From contig NZ_JALHBS010000034.1 in the NCBI RefSeq assembly GCF_024195285.1, forward strand, positions 1 to 40,169: a stretch of 40,169 bases of DNA. Direction: 5' to 3'. Shown piece by piece: positions 1-8,698 of this stretch. Source of the stretch: Aurantimonas marianensis. Its GTDB lineage: Bacteria > Pseudomonadota > Alphaproteobacteria > Rhizobiales > Rhizobiaceae. Below the pieces are notes generated by a model. It made no database searches. It was not told the DNA's origin and was given only the letters and a program-made list of their open reading frames with translations. The number at the start of each line of letters is the position of its first letter. Positions within the stretch are counted from its first letter, which is position 1. A program made the position numbers and the translations under genes.

Positions 1-465
1 CTCGAGATCGAGGTCGTGGAATCGCTGCTGCTCGATCGCTCCGACGATATTCTCGCCCAACTGCGTCAGTTGAAGATGCTTGGGATTTCCATCGATATGG
101 ACGATTTCGGCACCGGCTATTCCTCCCTCGGTTATCTGTGGCGTTTCCCGTTCGACAAATTGAAGATCGACCAATCCTTCATGGTCGCCCTTGAAAACGG
201 CGAACCGAATGTCTCCCGGCTTCTCGAAACCATCGTATCGATGGCCCACCATCTGAAGATGAAAGTCACCACCGAGGGAGTGGAGACCGAAGCGCAGGTG
301 GCGCTGATGAAGAGCCTGGGTTGCGATCAGCTGCAGGGTTATTTCTTCGGCCGTCCGATGCCCGCGGACAAGGTGGCGGCCGAAATCCTGACGCGCTTCC
401 GGCACAATGTCGCGGAAACCCCGGCGGCTGCTCCCAGTCTGGCGCGGGCAAACCACCACCCCTGA
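1..465 (+). CDS. EAL-domain c-di-GMP phosphodiesterase, C-terminal part (5' end outside window)
   Basis: The reading frame is open from the first base and ends at a TGA at 463-465, so only the last 154 codons are present. The visible part is the C-terminal half of an EAL domain, which hydrolyses cyclic di-GMP to pGpG. Seen in order are an E-x-T/V-E-like strand (EIEVVES), the metal-binding DDFGTGYSSL motif, KIDQSF with the catalytic-region lysine, the loop glutamate in TEGVET, and LQGYFFGRPMP at the end of the barrel. All these catalytic landmarks are intact, so the domain is probably active. A short Ala/Pro-rich tail follows. Whether a GGDEF, PAS or membrane region precedes it cannot be seen. 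No co-transcribed neighbour is evident; the next gene is 366 bp away. Confidence 0.93.
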   Translation, partial: LEIEVVESLLLDRSDDILAQLRQLKMLGISIDMDDFGTGYSSLGYLWRFPFDKLKIDQSFMVALENGEPNVSRLLETIVSMAHHLKMKVTTEGVETEAQVALMKSLGCDQLQGYFFGRPMPADKVAAEILTRFRHNVAETPAAAPSLARANHHP

Positions 466-831
466 CGCCGGCGCGTCAGGCTTCGCCCGCGCCCGTGGCC
501 AGGATCGGCAGCGCCCCGCCTCGACACACCGCATCGCCCGTCGCCCCGCTCCCCGCCATGCATCGGCGACAAGGTACCAGGACTGGCCGGTCGAATGGGT
601 TCCTATCACCACTGGTCGGTATGGGTCATCATTCGAAAAATCTCGGGCAATTGCACCCCTCCAATGATTCGGCCGGGCTTTGACTCACTTGCCGTCAGGT
701 TTTTCTCGCAGTGGCGATGAATTCATAGTTAACGGTTATTTAATAACAAGAAAAATACTAAAAATATTCACGTTCGACGCAACCAGGGGCCCTGCTGGAA
801 CATTGGAGGTAAGAACGCCAAGGATCGTGTC
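466..831 (+). other. Intergenic region with AT-rich promoter stretch
   Basis: 366 bp without a convincing gene. The stretch 715-775 is far richer in A+T than its surroundings and includes TTAACGGTTATTTAATAAC, which suits a promoter or regulator-binding region for the receiver-domain gene at 832. I could not assign clear -35/-10 boxes. Confidence 0.4.
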
Positions 832-1242
832 ATGAAAATACTGATTCTCGAAGACGAACCCATCATCGCGATCGATCTCGAAGGCATCGTGCTGGGTAAG
901 ATCGATGCCGAGATTCTGCATGCCGCGACAGTCGCCGATGCCCTCGATTGCCTGAGCGAAGGCCTCGATTTCGCGATGCTCGACGTCGTCCTGGGTCCTT
1001 GCGGCGAGACGTCGCTTCCGATCGCGCGACGCCTCCTCAGCAACAATGTCCCGTTCTGCTTCATTTCCAGCAGTCTCGATCAGCTTCCGGCGCAGCTTGC
1101 CGCTGTTCCGCGGATTTCCAAGCCTTTCCGGCCGCAGGAGGTCGAAGATTTGGTGCCGGTGCGCGCGTGGCATGGCGCAAAGGATCGGCGGGCTTTCTGG
1201 CGATGCGGGAATATCGACGCCGAGGGCAAGGCATCGGGGTAA
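832..1242 (+). CDS. Stand-alone response-regulator receiver-domain protein
   Basis: A 136-residue protein that is essentially a single CheY-like receiver domain. The acidic pair is in LEDEP (residues 6-9), the phospho-acceptor aspartate in AMLDVVLG (about residue 51), the conserved Ser/Thr position in FISSS, and the conserved lysine in ISKPF. No DNA-binding or enzymatic output domain follows; the last 30 residues are low in recognisable structure. Single-domain receivers in alphaproteobacteria usually act as phosphorelay intermediates or phosphate sinks. An AAGGA sits 7 bp before the ATG. No histidine kinase gene is nearby, so its partner is unknown. Confidence 0.85.
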   Translation: MKILILEDEPIIAIDLEGIVLGKIDAEILHAATVADALDCLSEGLDFAMLDVVLGPCGETSLPIARRLLSNNVPFCFISSSLDQLPAQLAAVPRISKPFRPQEVEDLVPVRAWHGAKDRRAFWRCGNIDAEGKASG

Positions 1243-1799
1243 TTGGCCGATCCTCGACAGCAACGTGTGGCCGCCCTCTTGCGGCCGGACGGCAAGGGCG
1301 CGGTCGCTTTCCCGGTACGCAAAACCTTATCCGGGGCTGCGGCGCTTTCTGCGTCGACACCGTTGTTATCCCGGAAGCGTTACCGTTCGGTTAGTGCTCC
1401 GCCGCTGCCAGCGAATTGCGTGTCGCCGCGCGCTTGGCGTCCAGACGCGCGCGCAATTTCCGGCACCGAAAGCGGCTGGAAACTTCCTCCTCAGGGCTAC
1501 GGCGACATCCGCTGCGGCGCCGCTGCAACGCGCGAATTGCGAAGCTTCGGCGGCGCCATCCACCCCGTTCCACAGGGGTTCGCGTCAGCCCTGCACTGTC
1601 CCGGGTGGGCCGGCGACCAAAAAAATATGTTGGATTCAAGGCCGGGACCCTCTAGTTTCTGCGGCGGAACGCAACTGGGAGCGAACCGCTTTCAAAGGTA
1701 ATCGTCCGTCTGGATCGTGCGCCCCGTCCCCTGGAGCGCGAGTTCGAATGTAAATGTCACGGACGATACTCGGAAAATAGCAAGAAATAAGGAATTCTT
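1243..1799 (+). other. 557-bp intergenic region upstream of the ABC importer
   Basis: No ORF in this stretch has protein-like composition. It presumably holds the importer promoter; a weak TTGGAT - 17 bp - TAGTTT pair lies at about 1630-1658. A TTCGAAT T-loop-like string near 1742 does not belong to a foldable tRNA. A clear ribosome-binding site AAGGAA (1789-1794) precedes the ATG at 1800. Confidence 0.35.
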
Positions 1800-2798
1800 A
1801 TGAAGTCACTCCTCACCTCCACCTTTCTCGCAGCAGCCCTATTCGGTTTCGCACCGGGCGCGTCGGCGCAAGAAAGCTGCGAATTGACGATTTCAAACAT
1901 GAACTGGGCGTCGGCGGAGGTGCTGGCCCAGATCGACAAATTCATCCTCTCGGAAGGGTACGGCTGCGAGACGCGCCTTCTGCCCGGCGACACGATGCCC
2001 ACCTTCGCGTCGATGACGGAGAAGCAGGAACCGGACGTTGCGCCGGAGATGTGGGTCAATCAGTTCCGCGAGCAGATCGACAAGGCGGTCGAGGAAGGCA
2101 CCGTCGAATTCGCGGCCGAGGCGCTGTCGGATGGTGGCGAGGAAGGCTGGTGGGTCCCGACCTACTTTGCCGAGGCACATCCGGAGATCAAGACGGTCGG
2201 CGACGCGCTCGAACGTCCCGATCTCTTCCCGTCGACCGAGGATCCCTCCAAGGGCGCCTTCTACAACTGTCCGTCGGGTTGGGGTTGCCAGATCACCACG
2301 GCCAATCTCTTCAAGGCCTATAAAGGCGAGGAAAAAGGCTTCGTACTGGTCGATACCGGGTCGGCTGCCGGCCTCGACGGCTCGATCGCCAAGGCCTACG
2401 AGAACAAGGAGCCGTGGTTCGGCTACTATTGGGCGCCGACCGCCATCCTCGGCAAATACCCGATGACGAAGCTCGAGTTCGACGCCGAGCACGATCCGGA
2501 AGAGTGGGCCAAATGCACCACGCAGGCCGATTGCGCCGACCCGAAGATCAACGCCTGGACCAAATCCGAAGTCTTCACCATCGTGACTCCGAAGGTGGCC
2601 AAGGAGTCGGAGGCCGCGGCGGAGTATCTCAACACGCGCTCCTGGGGCAACGACACCGTCAACAAGCTGCTTGCCTGGAAGGAAGATCAGCAGGCGACCG
2701 GCGAGGACACGGCCTTCTATTTCCTCGAGAACAATGAGGAGATCTGGTCGAAATGGGTTTCGCCGGAAGCCGCGGAAAAGATCAAGGCCGCGCTTTGA
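1800..2798 (+). CDS. Glycine betaine/choline-type ABC transporter substrate-binding protein
   Basis: A 332-residue periplasmic binding protein of the OpuAC/ProX/ChoX type. Residues 1-23 form a signal peptide ending in ASAQ. The mature protein is rich in the aromatic residues used by this family to cage a quaternary ammonium group: NMNWAS near the N-terminus, PEMWVNQF, EGWWVPTYF, PSGWGCQ and WFGYYWAP. The family binds glycine betaine, proline betaine or choline; which one cannot be read from the sequence. The betaine-catabolic genes just downstream favour betaine or choline. AAGGAA lies 5 bp upstream of the start. The permease and ATPase genes follow, but separated by 217 bp holding two hairpins, one a strong terminator. 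That arrangement would make this protein in excess over the membrane components. Confidence 0.92.
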   Translation: MKSLLTSTFLAAALFGFAPGASAQESCELTISNMNWASAEVLAQIDKFILSEGYGCETRLLPGDTMPTFASMTEKQEPDVAPEMWVNQFREQIDKAVEEGTVEFAAEALSDGGEEGWWVPTYFAEAHPEIKTVGDALERPDLFPSTEDPSKGAFYNCPSGWGCQITTANLFKAYKGEEKGFVLVDTGSAAGLDGSIAKAYENKEPWFGYYWAPTAILGKYPMTKLEFDAEHDPEEWAKCTTQADCADPKINAWTKSEVFTIVTPKVAKESEAAAEYLNTRSWGNDTVNKLLAWKEDQQATGEDTAFYFLENNEEIWSKWVSPEAAEKIKAAL

Positions 2799-2810
2799 TC
2801 CTGGCGGGAT

Positions 2811-2834
2811 CGGCGCGGGATTCCTCCCGCGCCG
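2811..2834 (+). terminator. Hairpin after the binding-protein gene
   Basis: A perfect 10-bp stem (CGGCGCGGGA / TCCCGCGCCG) with a TTCC loop, 13 bp after the stop codon. No T-run follows, so it is more likely an mRNA-stabilising or attenuating structure than a terminator on its own. Confidence 0.55.
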
Positions 2835-2894
2835 GGCGATCTCTGGCGACGTTCGAGCGCGGTGCCTTCGATTGCGCCGATCGTTAGAGACTGC

Positions 2895-2923
2895 CGGCCG
2901 CGGCAATGCCGCGGCCGATTTTT
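2895..2923 (+). terminator. Rho-independent terminator between binding-protein and permease genes
   Basis: A perfect 10-bp GC stem (CGGCCGCGGC at 2895-2904, GCCGCGGCCG at 2908-2917) with a 3-nt loop, followed by ATTTTT. It lies 93 bp upstream of the permease start, inside what would normally be a single importer operon. Confidence 0.8.
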
Positions 2924-3015
2924 GTAACCATTGACGAAGCCGCCCGACCAAGGGTGGACCAAACCCGGTCGCCGTACGCCGGGACTGCAAGCGGACGCCG
3001 AAGGAGACCTGATAT

Positions 3016-3903
3016 TTGGACTGGCTGACGGAATTTCCCCAGATAGCGGGGCGCAATCTGCGCCTCATGTCGCGAACGATCGATCAACAATATCGCGCGT
3101 TCTCGCGTGCCTTTGGCGACGACATCGAAGCGTTGTTCCGCCCGCTTCTCGACTTCCTCCTCTGGTTCGAGAAGCTGCTGCTTCAGACCCCCTGGTGGAT
3201 CGTCATCGCCGTTCTGGTCGCCATCGTCTGGTTCGCCAGCCGCTCGAAGGGCATCACAGCCGGAACCTTCGTTGCCCTGATGCTGATCGGCATTTTCGGC
3301 ATGTGGGAAGACACCATGCGCACGCTGTCCATCATCATCGTGTGCACATTGATGTCGATCATCGTCGGACTGCCCATCGGCATCGTCATGTCGCGCTCCG
3401 ACAAGGTACAGGCGGTCATCAATCCGATCCTCGACGTGATGCAGACGATGCCGTCTTTCGTCTACCTGATCCCGATCGTCATGCTGCTCGGCATCGGCCT
3501 CATACCCGGCCTGATCGTGGTGGTGATCTATGCCATGCCGCCGATCATCCGGTTGACCAATCTCGGCATTCGCCTGGTCGACAAGGAAGTGCTCGAGGCC
3601 GCCAACGCCTTCGGCTCATCGAACTGGCAAAGGCTCACCCAGGTGCAGCTTCCTCTGGCCCTGCCCACCATCATGGCCGGCATCAACCAGACCATCATGA
3701 TGGCGCTGGCCATGGTCGTCGTCGCTTCGCTGATCGGCGTGCGCGGGCTCGGGCAGCCGGTGCTGCAGGCGATTACCAACCAGTACTTCACCCAAGGCGT
3801 GCTGAACGGCATGGCGATCGTCGCCATCGCCATCATATTCGACCGCGCGAGCCAGGCCTATGGCAAGCGCCTCCAGCGTCACCGGGAGGCCGCCCATGAC
3901 TGA
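3016..3903 (+). CDS. Glycine betaine/choline-type ABC transporter permease
   Basis: A 295-residue inner-membrane permease of the ProW/OpuAB/ChoW family. An amphipathic N-terminal segment is followed by about six hydrophobic helices: WWIVIAVLVAIVWF, FVALMLIGIFGMW, the long IIIVCTLMSIIVGLPIGIVM, the YLIPIVMLLGIGLIPGLIVVVIYAM pair, and a C-terminal pair. The cytoplasmic EAA-type loop that docks on the ATPase is visible as EAANAFGSSNWQRLTQVQLP. The start is TTG at 3016, chosen because AAGGAGA at 3001-3007 is well spaced before it and the protein begins as family members do. The stop overlaps the start of the ATPase gene by 8 bp, indicating translational coupling. Confidence 0.92.
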   Translation: MDWLTEFPQIAGRNLRLMSRTIDQQYRAFSRAFGDDIEALFRPLLDFLLWFEKLLLQTPWWIVIAVLVAIVWFASRSKGITAGTFVALMLIGIFGMWEDTMRTLSIIIVCTLMSIIVGLPIGIVMSRSDKVQAVINPILDVMQTMPSFVYLIPIVMLLGIGLIPGLIVVVIYAMPPIIRLTNLGIRLVDKEVLEAANAFGSSNWQRLTQVQLPLALPTIMAGINQTIMMALAMVVVASLIGVRGLGQPVLQAITNQYFTQGVLNGMAIVAIAIIFDRASQAYGKRLQRHREAAHD

Positions 3904-4963
3904 TGTCGCCATCAAGATCCGTAATCTCTACAAGATCTTCGGTCCGAACGACAAAGCCATGGTGGAAAAGGTCCGCCAAGGAATGTCGAAGTCCGATCTG
4001 CTCGATCAGCATTCCCATGTCCTTGGGCTCAAGGACATCAACATGGACATGCTCGCGGGCGGGATTCAGGTCGTCATGGGCTTGTCGGGCTCGGGAAAGT
4101 CCACCTTGATCCGGCATATCAACCGCTTGATCGAACCGTCCAGCGGCGAGATCCTGATCGACGGCGAGGACGTCCTCGCCATGTCGGACAAGCGGTTGCG
4201 GGATTTCCGCCGCCACAAGATATCGATGGTGTTTCAGCGCTTCGGCCTGCTGCCCCATAAGACGGTCATCGACAATGTCGGCTACGGCCTGCACGTCATG
4301 GGCAAGTCGAAGGCCGAGCAGCGCTCGGGCTCCATGCGCTGGATCGAGCGGGTGGGTCTGAAGGGCTACGAGGACAATTATCCGGCCCAGCTCTCGGGCG
4401 GCATGCAGCAACGGGTCGGCCTTGCCCGCGCCCTCGCGACCGATGCCGACATCCTCTTGATGGACGAAGCCTTCTCGGCGCTCGATCCGTTGATCCGCAA
4501 CGACATGCAGTCGGTTCTACTCGACCTGCAGGAAGAGTTGCACAAGACCATCGTCTTCATCACCCACGACCTCGATGAGGCGCTGCGCCTCGGCGAGCGC
4601 ATCGCCATCCTGAGAGACGGCGAGATCATCCAGCAGGGCACTGGGCAGGAAATAGTGCTGAAACCGGCCGACGACTACATCTCGTCCTTCGTCCGGGAAG
4701 TGAACCGGGGACGGGTCGTGCAAGTGGAGACGGTCATGGACCCGGTCTCCGCGGGGGAGCCTCCCGCAGGCGGCAGCCTGCCGGTCGAGAAGGGTACCAT
4801 CCTGGAAGACGCCGCCCGGCGGATGAGCGAAGAGGGTGTCACCAATGCCCATGTGGTCAACGGCAGCGGCGCGCCGATCGGCACACTGACCATGCGCGGC
4901 CTGATGGCTGCCATGGTGACGCCGGTGCTCAAGGACGCGCTCGACGTGACAGATACGAGCTGA
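3896..4963 (+). CDS. Glycine betaine/choline-type ABC transporter ATP-binding protein
   Basis: A 355-residue ATPase of the ProV/OpuAA/ChoV type that powers the importer encoded just upstream. The Walker A motif is GLSGSGKST, the signature LSGGMQQR, Walker B ILLMDEAFSALDP, and the H-loop ITHDLDEA. The N-terminal region with MVEKVRQGMSKSD before the Walker A is characteristic of the betaine subgroup. After the nucleotide-binding domain (to about residue 265) comes a C-terminal extension that resembles one reduced CBS-like unit (about residues 295-345), shorter than the usual CBS pair, so osmotic or nucleotide gating may be altered. The ATG at 3896 overlaps the permease stop by 8 bp. The frame is open further upstream but that part lies inside the permease gene. 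Confidence 0.92.
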   Translation: MTDVAIKIRNLYKIFGPNDKAMVEKVRQGMSKSDLLDQHSHVLGLKDINMDMLAGGIQVVMGLSGSGKSTLIRHINRLIEPSSGEILIDGEDVLAMSDKRLRDFRRHKISMVFQRFGLLPHKTVIDNVGYGLHVMGKSKAEQRSGSMRWIERVGLKGYEDNYPAQLSGGMQQRVGLARALATDADILLMDEAFSALDPLIRNDMQSVLLDLQEELHKTIVFITHDLDEALRLGERIAILRDGEIIQQGTGQEIVLKPADDYISSFVREVNRGRVVQVETVMDPVSAGEPPAGGSLPVEKGTILEDAARRMSEEGVTNAHVVNGSGAPIGTLTMRGLMAAMVTPVLKDALDVTDTS

Positions 4964-5139
4964 GGCCGTGCGCCTTCGCGCGCCTCGTTCCCGCCCGCGC
5001 TGATCCTGGTAATTGGATCGCCGGGCGGCAATGCGACCCCGCATGAAGCACATGGCCAACGTGATCATCGCGCTCGGCGGCGTTTCATCTGCCATGGCAT
5101 GGGCGGCGGCGAGCCGCCCGACGAGGCCGCCGTGGGCGG

Positions 5140-5367
5140 TCAGGCCGCTCGATCGGCGATCGTCTGCTGTCGGTCGTCATCGCCAAACAGCAACTGGTAG
5201 CATTCGGCGAGCAGGTCGAGATCGGTGGGCGCCTGTCTGATCAGCGCATCCTCGATCTGCGCCGGCGTGTAACCCTCCGCGTAAAGGGCTTGAACAGCGG
5301 CGTAGACCGTATCGGTCTGGTCAAGCCGCTTGGGTGCGCGATCGAACATCATTTCCCCGTTTACCAT
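5140..5367 (-). CDS. Small conserved-looking hypothetical protein
   Basis: A 75-residue acidic protein that I do not recognise by name. The core reads as two or three helices (TVYAAVQALYAEGYTPAQIEDALIRQ, then LDLLAECYQLLFGDDD), the pattern of a small helical-bundle or UBA-like domain, and codon usage looks like a real gene. GGAGG lies 3 bp before the ATG at 5365-5367; internal ATGs at 5352 and 5349 are alternative starts. It is transcribed towards the importer genes, with a 176-bp gap. Function unknown. Confidence 0.6.
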   Translation of the reverse strand: MVNGEMMFDRAPKRLDQTDTVYAAVQALYAEGYTPAQIEDALIRQAPTDLDLLAECYQLLFGDDDRQQTIADRAA

Positions 5368-5651
5368 TTCCTCCGCGGCGCGGTTACGCGCGACGGTGAT
5401 TCGCCTCAGACACCAGCTGTCCTTACGAAATATGGCTTTGGTAGAGCTTGCCGGGAAAATCGATGCATTAGGAATGAGTTAGCTGTGGAAATGTCACCTC
5501 GGGGAGATCTGGACGCGCCCCTGCCCGCTCAACCGGAGGCGCGTAAGCTGCGCTTGACAGGATGGATCGCGCCCAGCAGGGGATGGAGCCTACCGCCTCG
5601 CGTGGCGCATCGCCGACAGGCGACCATCCGATCCTTTACGACGAGGCCTCC
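5368..5651 (+). other. Divergent intergenic region before the betaine-homocysteine methyltransferase gene
   Basis: 284 bp between the small minus-strand gene and the methyltransferase start. It must hold promoters for both. I looked for SAM-II or SAH riboswitch cores, because the downstream gene serves methionine synthesis, and saw no match by eye. The methyltransferase frame is open from 5562 but those 30 codons lack family character. Confidence 0.35.
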
Positions 5652-6671
5652 ATGTCCGATCCGCTCAGCCGCCTGCTCGCGGAAAAAGACGTCCTCCTCG
5701 CCGACGGCGCCACGGGGACCAACCTCTTTGAGGTCGGCCTCGAATCCGGCGAGGCCCCGGAGATGTGGCTGGAGAGCCATCCGGAGCGGATCACGGCGCT
5801 GCATCAAGCCTTTGTCGACAACGGCGCCGACATCATTCTCACCTGCTCCTTCGGGGCGAACCGCCACCGGCTGAAGCTGCATGAGGCGGCGGATCGCACC
5901 CATGACCTCAACCGCAAGGCCGCAAGGATCGCGCGCGCCGTTGCCGACGTCGCCGGCCGGCCGGTGATTGTCGCGGGATCCGTCGGTCCGACCGGCGAGA
6001 TCTTCGCCCCGCTCGGCAATCTGACCTATGAGGACGCGGTCGAGACCTTCCGCGAGCAGATCGCCGGCCTCAAGGAAGGCGGCGCCGATGTCGCGTGGAT
6101 CGAGACCATGTCAGCCGCCGAAGAGGTGCGCGCCGCGGCCGAGGCGGCCGTCGCCTGCGATATGCCCTATGTCTTCACCGGCTCCTTCGACAGCGCCGGC
6201 CGCACGATGATGGGTATCCACCCGAAGGACTTCCACAAATCGGTCGAAGGCCTTGCCGAAAAGCCTCTGGCGATCGGTGCCAATTGCGGCGTCGGCGCCT
6301 CCGACATGCTGGCCACGGGTCTGGAGCTGGACACCGGCGACAGCGGCGCCGCGGTCGTGCTCAAGGCCAATTGCGGCATCCCGCGCTTCGTCGACGGTCA
6401 GACGGTCTATTCGGGAACGCCGGAGCAGATGGCCGATTATACGTGCCTTGCGATCGATGTCGGCGCCCGCATTATCGGCGGCTGCTGCGGAACCTCCCCC
6501 CACCATCTCGGCGCCATGCGTCACGCGATCGACACCCACAGCCGGCGAACGCCACCGACGGTGGCAGAGATCGTCGCGACGGTCGGCCCGCTGGTCAACA
6601 AACCCGCATCCGACAACATCATCTCCGGTGCTGCGGCCGGGCGTGGTCGCCGCGGCCGTCCCAGGGGATAA
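5652..6671 (+). CDS. bmt: Betaine-homocysteine S-methyltransferase (Bmt/BHMT type)
   Basis: A 339-residue homocysteine S-methyltransferase-family barrel. The enzyme moves a methyl group from glycine betaine to homocysteine, giving dimethylglycine and methionine. LADGATGTNLFEVG opens the barrel. The three zinc-binding cysteines are visible at C212 (GANCGVGASD) and C278-C279 (GGCCGTSPHH). The alphaproteobacterial Bmt branch has this length and the same layout. I chose the ATG at 5652 (MSDPLSRLL) because residues upstream of it, back to 5562, look non-coding. The C-terminus ends in a short Arg/Gly tail (GRGRRGRPRG), echoed in other enzymes of this island. A substrate other than betaine, such as S-methylmethionine, is possible but the neighbours argue for betaine. 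Confidence 0.85.
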   Translation: MSDPLSRLLAEKDVLLADGATGTNLFEVGLESGEAPEMWLESHPERITALHQAFVDNGADIILTCSFGANRHRLKLHEAADRTHDLNRKAARIARAVADVAGRPVIVAGSVGPTGEIFAPLGNLTYEDAVETFREQIAGLKEGGADVAWIETMSAAEEVRAAAEAAVACDMPYVFTGSFDSAGRTMMGIHPKDFHKSVEGLAEKPLAIGANCGVGASDMLATGLELDTGDSGAAVVLKANCGIPRFVDGQTVYSGTPEQMADYTCLAIDVGARIIGGCCGTSPHHLGAMRHAIDTHSRRTPPTVAEIVATVGPLVNKPASDNIISGAAAGRGRRGRPRG

Positions 6672-6717
6672 GCGATCGGGCGTGTAAGCATCGCCGGTAG
6701 CGACGGAACCGGGACGA

Positions 6718-8292
6718 TCAGCTGGTCAACGGACCCTGCCGCGTCAGCGCCGCGACCGCTTGGGCTAGAACGCCGCGTAGTCTTTCACGCTCGACCTCTG
6801 GCAAACGGTCGGGATCAAGAAAAATTCGCGCTCCCTCCACCGATTCATCGAACACTTTCCCCGATGTCTGCTCCAGGTGAATTCCTTCGACCGCATAGGG
6901 GACGACCTCGCGGCTGATACCTTTGAGGGAAATGGGTGGCAAGGGCTTGGCCCGTATGGCATCTTCCACATGCGCATAGGTCTCGTAACTCATGACAATG
7001 CCGCCGGGCTCGGCGATCTGCTCCAGCCGCGCGGCGAGGTTCGCCTCGGCCCCGATGATCGTGTAGTCCATACGATCGGCGCTGCCGAAATTGCCGACGT
7101 TGCAGAAGCCGGTATTGATGCCCATCCGGGCCTGGAACGGTTTTTCGATTCCTCGCCGGCGCCATGTGGCGTTGAGTTCAAGCATGCGACGTTGCATCGC
7201 GATCGCCATTTCGACGCAGGCTTTCGCATCCTCTCTGGTGCCCTTGGTATCGGGATCGCCGAAGAAGGCGAGAATGGCATCGCCAATGAACTTGTCAACG
7301 GTGGCACCATGCGCCATTGCGATCTTCGCCATCTCAGTGAAATACTCGTTTAGAATCTGAGTGAGTTCCTCCGGTTGCAGCCGTTCTGATGTGACGGTGA
7401 AGTCCTTTATGTCGGAAAAGAAGATCGTCAGCTTCTTGCGCTCCGTGGAGATCGTCACGTCGCGTTCGCCGCTGAAGATGCTCCGGTAGACCTGCGGCGA
7501 AAGGTATTTCGATATTTTCATCGAAACCGAGGCCAGGAACGAGTTGGCCTCCTCCAGTTCGCGATTCATCCTGCCGAAGGTCCTTGCCTGGCGCCATTGC
7601 ATCGAAGCGAACCCCACGCCGAACAGACCGGCGCCGGCGAAATAGAGCAGGAGGTATTTGAACGAGAACAGGTTCGCGGCAATCGGTTGCGCGATTTCCA
7701 CTTCTTGAATGCCGCGCACATCGCCGACCTTCCAGTCACGCTTCGGACTTTCCGGATGGCTGTTGTGGCAGGAGACGCAGGCCTCGCCCATTACCACCGG
7801 CGCAGCGAGGCGTATGCGGCGATCGAACATCGAACCGCTGATCGCGGTGATCAGCGACCGTCCGTTCTCGTCCGAGCGGAACCTCTCGAGAGCCCGCCTT
7901 TCGAAGTCGTCCAGGCGATGCGGCACGCGGGTCCCGAACGTCAGATCGGAAACGAAGCGATACTGCATGTTCTCGCCGCGCCGCCCTATGACCTCGCCGA
8001 GTTCGAGCGACAGCGTCGCGGGGATGGGTATCGCGCCGGGTATCTCGGCATAATTATGGGCGGCGATGGTCCGGCCACCGCTGGCGATGACACGGCCTAC
8101 GACATTGTTCGCATAGTAACCGCGGATATCGGTGATCATCGAATTAAGGCTCGTCGCCTGGGCCTTGAGTGCGACTTCCGAGAGGTGCCGCAGGTCCAGC
8201 CATACGGCCACGGGCAACAACGCCAGTGCGAGCGCCACGACGATCGCGAACCAGACGGGCCGTCCCATGAGCTGGCGAAAAATCGTCTCCAT
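6718..8292 (-). CDS. Membrane adenylate cyclase with periplasmic DUF3365 (Tll0287-like) haem-c-motif domain
   Basis: A 524-residue class III nucleotidyl cyclase. Helix 1 is at residues 13-32; a periplasmic domain of about 175 residues follows, then a second helix at about 211-230 and a cytosolic catalytic domain at about 285-470. The periplasmic part has the DUF3365 layout and carries CVSCH (C172, C175, H176), the CxxCH signature for covalent haem c attachment. Catalytic residues are complete: metal-binding D294 (FFSDIKDF) and D338 (GDAILAF), adenine-selecting K334 and D409-T411 (MDYTIIG), and transition-state N418 and R422. It should therefore make cAMP, probably under control of redox state or a haem ligand. 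It lies on the opposite strand inside the betaine-catabolic island, divergent from the LuxR-type gene. Confidence 0.88.
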   Translation of the reverse strand: METIFRQLMGRPVWFAIVVALALALLPVAVWLDLRHLSEVALKAQATSLNSMITDIRGYYANNVVGRVIASGGRTIAAHNYAEIPGAIPIPATLSLELGEVIGRRGENMQYRFVSDLTFGTRVPHRLDDFERRALERFRSDENGRSLITAISGSMFDRRIRLAAPVVMGEACVSCHNSHPESPKRDWKVGDVRGIQEVEIAQPIAANLFSFKYLLLYFAGAGLFGVGFASMQWRQARTFGRMNRELEEANSFLASVSMKISKYLSPQVYRSIFSGERDVTISTERKKLTIFFSDIKDFTVTSERLQPEELTQILNEYFTEMAKIAMAHGATVDKFIGDAILAFFGDPDTKGTREDAKACVEMAIAMQRRMLELNATWRRRGIEKPFQARMGINTGFCNVGNFGSADRMDYTIIGAEANLAARLEQIAEPGGIVMSYETYAHVEDAIRAKPLPPISLKGISREVVPYAVEGIHLEQTSGKVFDESVEGARIFLDPDRLPEVERERLRGVLAQAVAALTRQGPLTS

Positions 8293-8698
8293 TCATCTGC
8301 CTCGCGTTGCCGCAGAGAGCTTATACCATATGTGGGGCCTCGCCGCGGCGAGCGTCATCCGATGGATCGATGTCGCCTCTCGTCATTTCTCGGCCAAGGT
8401 CGAGTTCAGGCCGAGAGCGACGGTCGCAAGAAACAGCATGACGATCCCCTCCATTAGGGGTCAGAGAACGGCGCACCCGCCGGCAATATCGCAACCGAAA
8501 TCCAGCACCCTCGCGTTCATTCCTTCCGGAGCGCGACGGCAACGCGCCGTGTGGCGGGACAGTAAGCAGTTTTAAGTTGAAACTAATTTATTTCCATGTT
8601 CTTGCGCAACGTCCTTAAAGTTGCTTCTTCACTGATCCGGCCATATCGTCACGGACGACGGAAGCTCCAGTGTGTCAGTCCGGAAGGGAGACGAGTGC
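8293..8698. other. Divergent promoter region between cyclase and LuxR-type gene
   Basis: 406 bp. The part next to the LuxR-type gene (8565-8600) is AT-rich and likely promoter sequence. On the minus strand a 23-codon hydrophobic ORF lies at 8383-8454 (second ATG at 8439 preceded by GGAGGGG at good spacing); it could be a leader peptide of the cyclase gene, but support is only this sequence pattern. Confidence 0.35.
8383..8454 (-). CDS. Possible 23-residue hydrophobic peptide upstream of the cyclase
   Basis: Minus-strand ORF reading MEGIVMLFLATVALGLNSTL plus three residues. It resembles a single membrane helix. The internal ATG at 8437-8439 has a good ribosome-binding site (AGGGG, 6 bp spacing), which would give 18 residues. 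It ends about 90 bp before the cyclase start, so it could be translated from the same mRNA. No homologue is known to me. Confidence 0.25.
   Translation of the reverse strand: MEGIVMLFLATVALGLNSTLAEK

Noticed and set aside
1690-1775. tRNA-like TTCGAAT T-loop string upstream of the importer
   Set aside because: No acceptor stem, anticodon arm or 3' end could be paired around it.
5368-5651. SAM-II or SAH riboswitch ahead of the betaine-homocysteine methyltransferase gene
   Set aside because: No convincing core sequence or pseudoknot pairing was seen.
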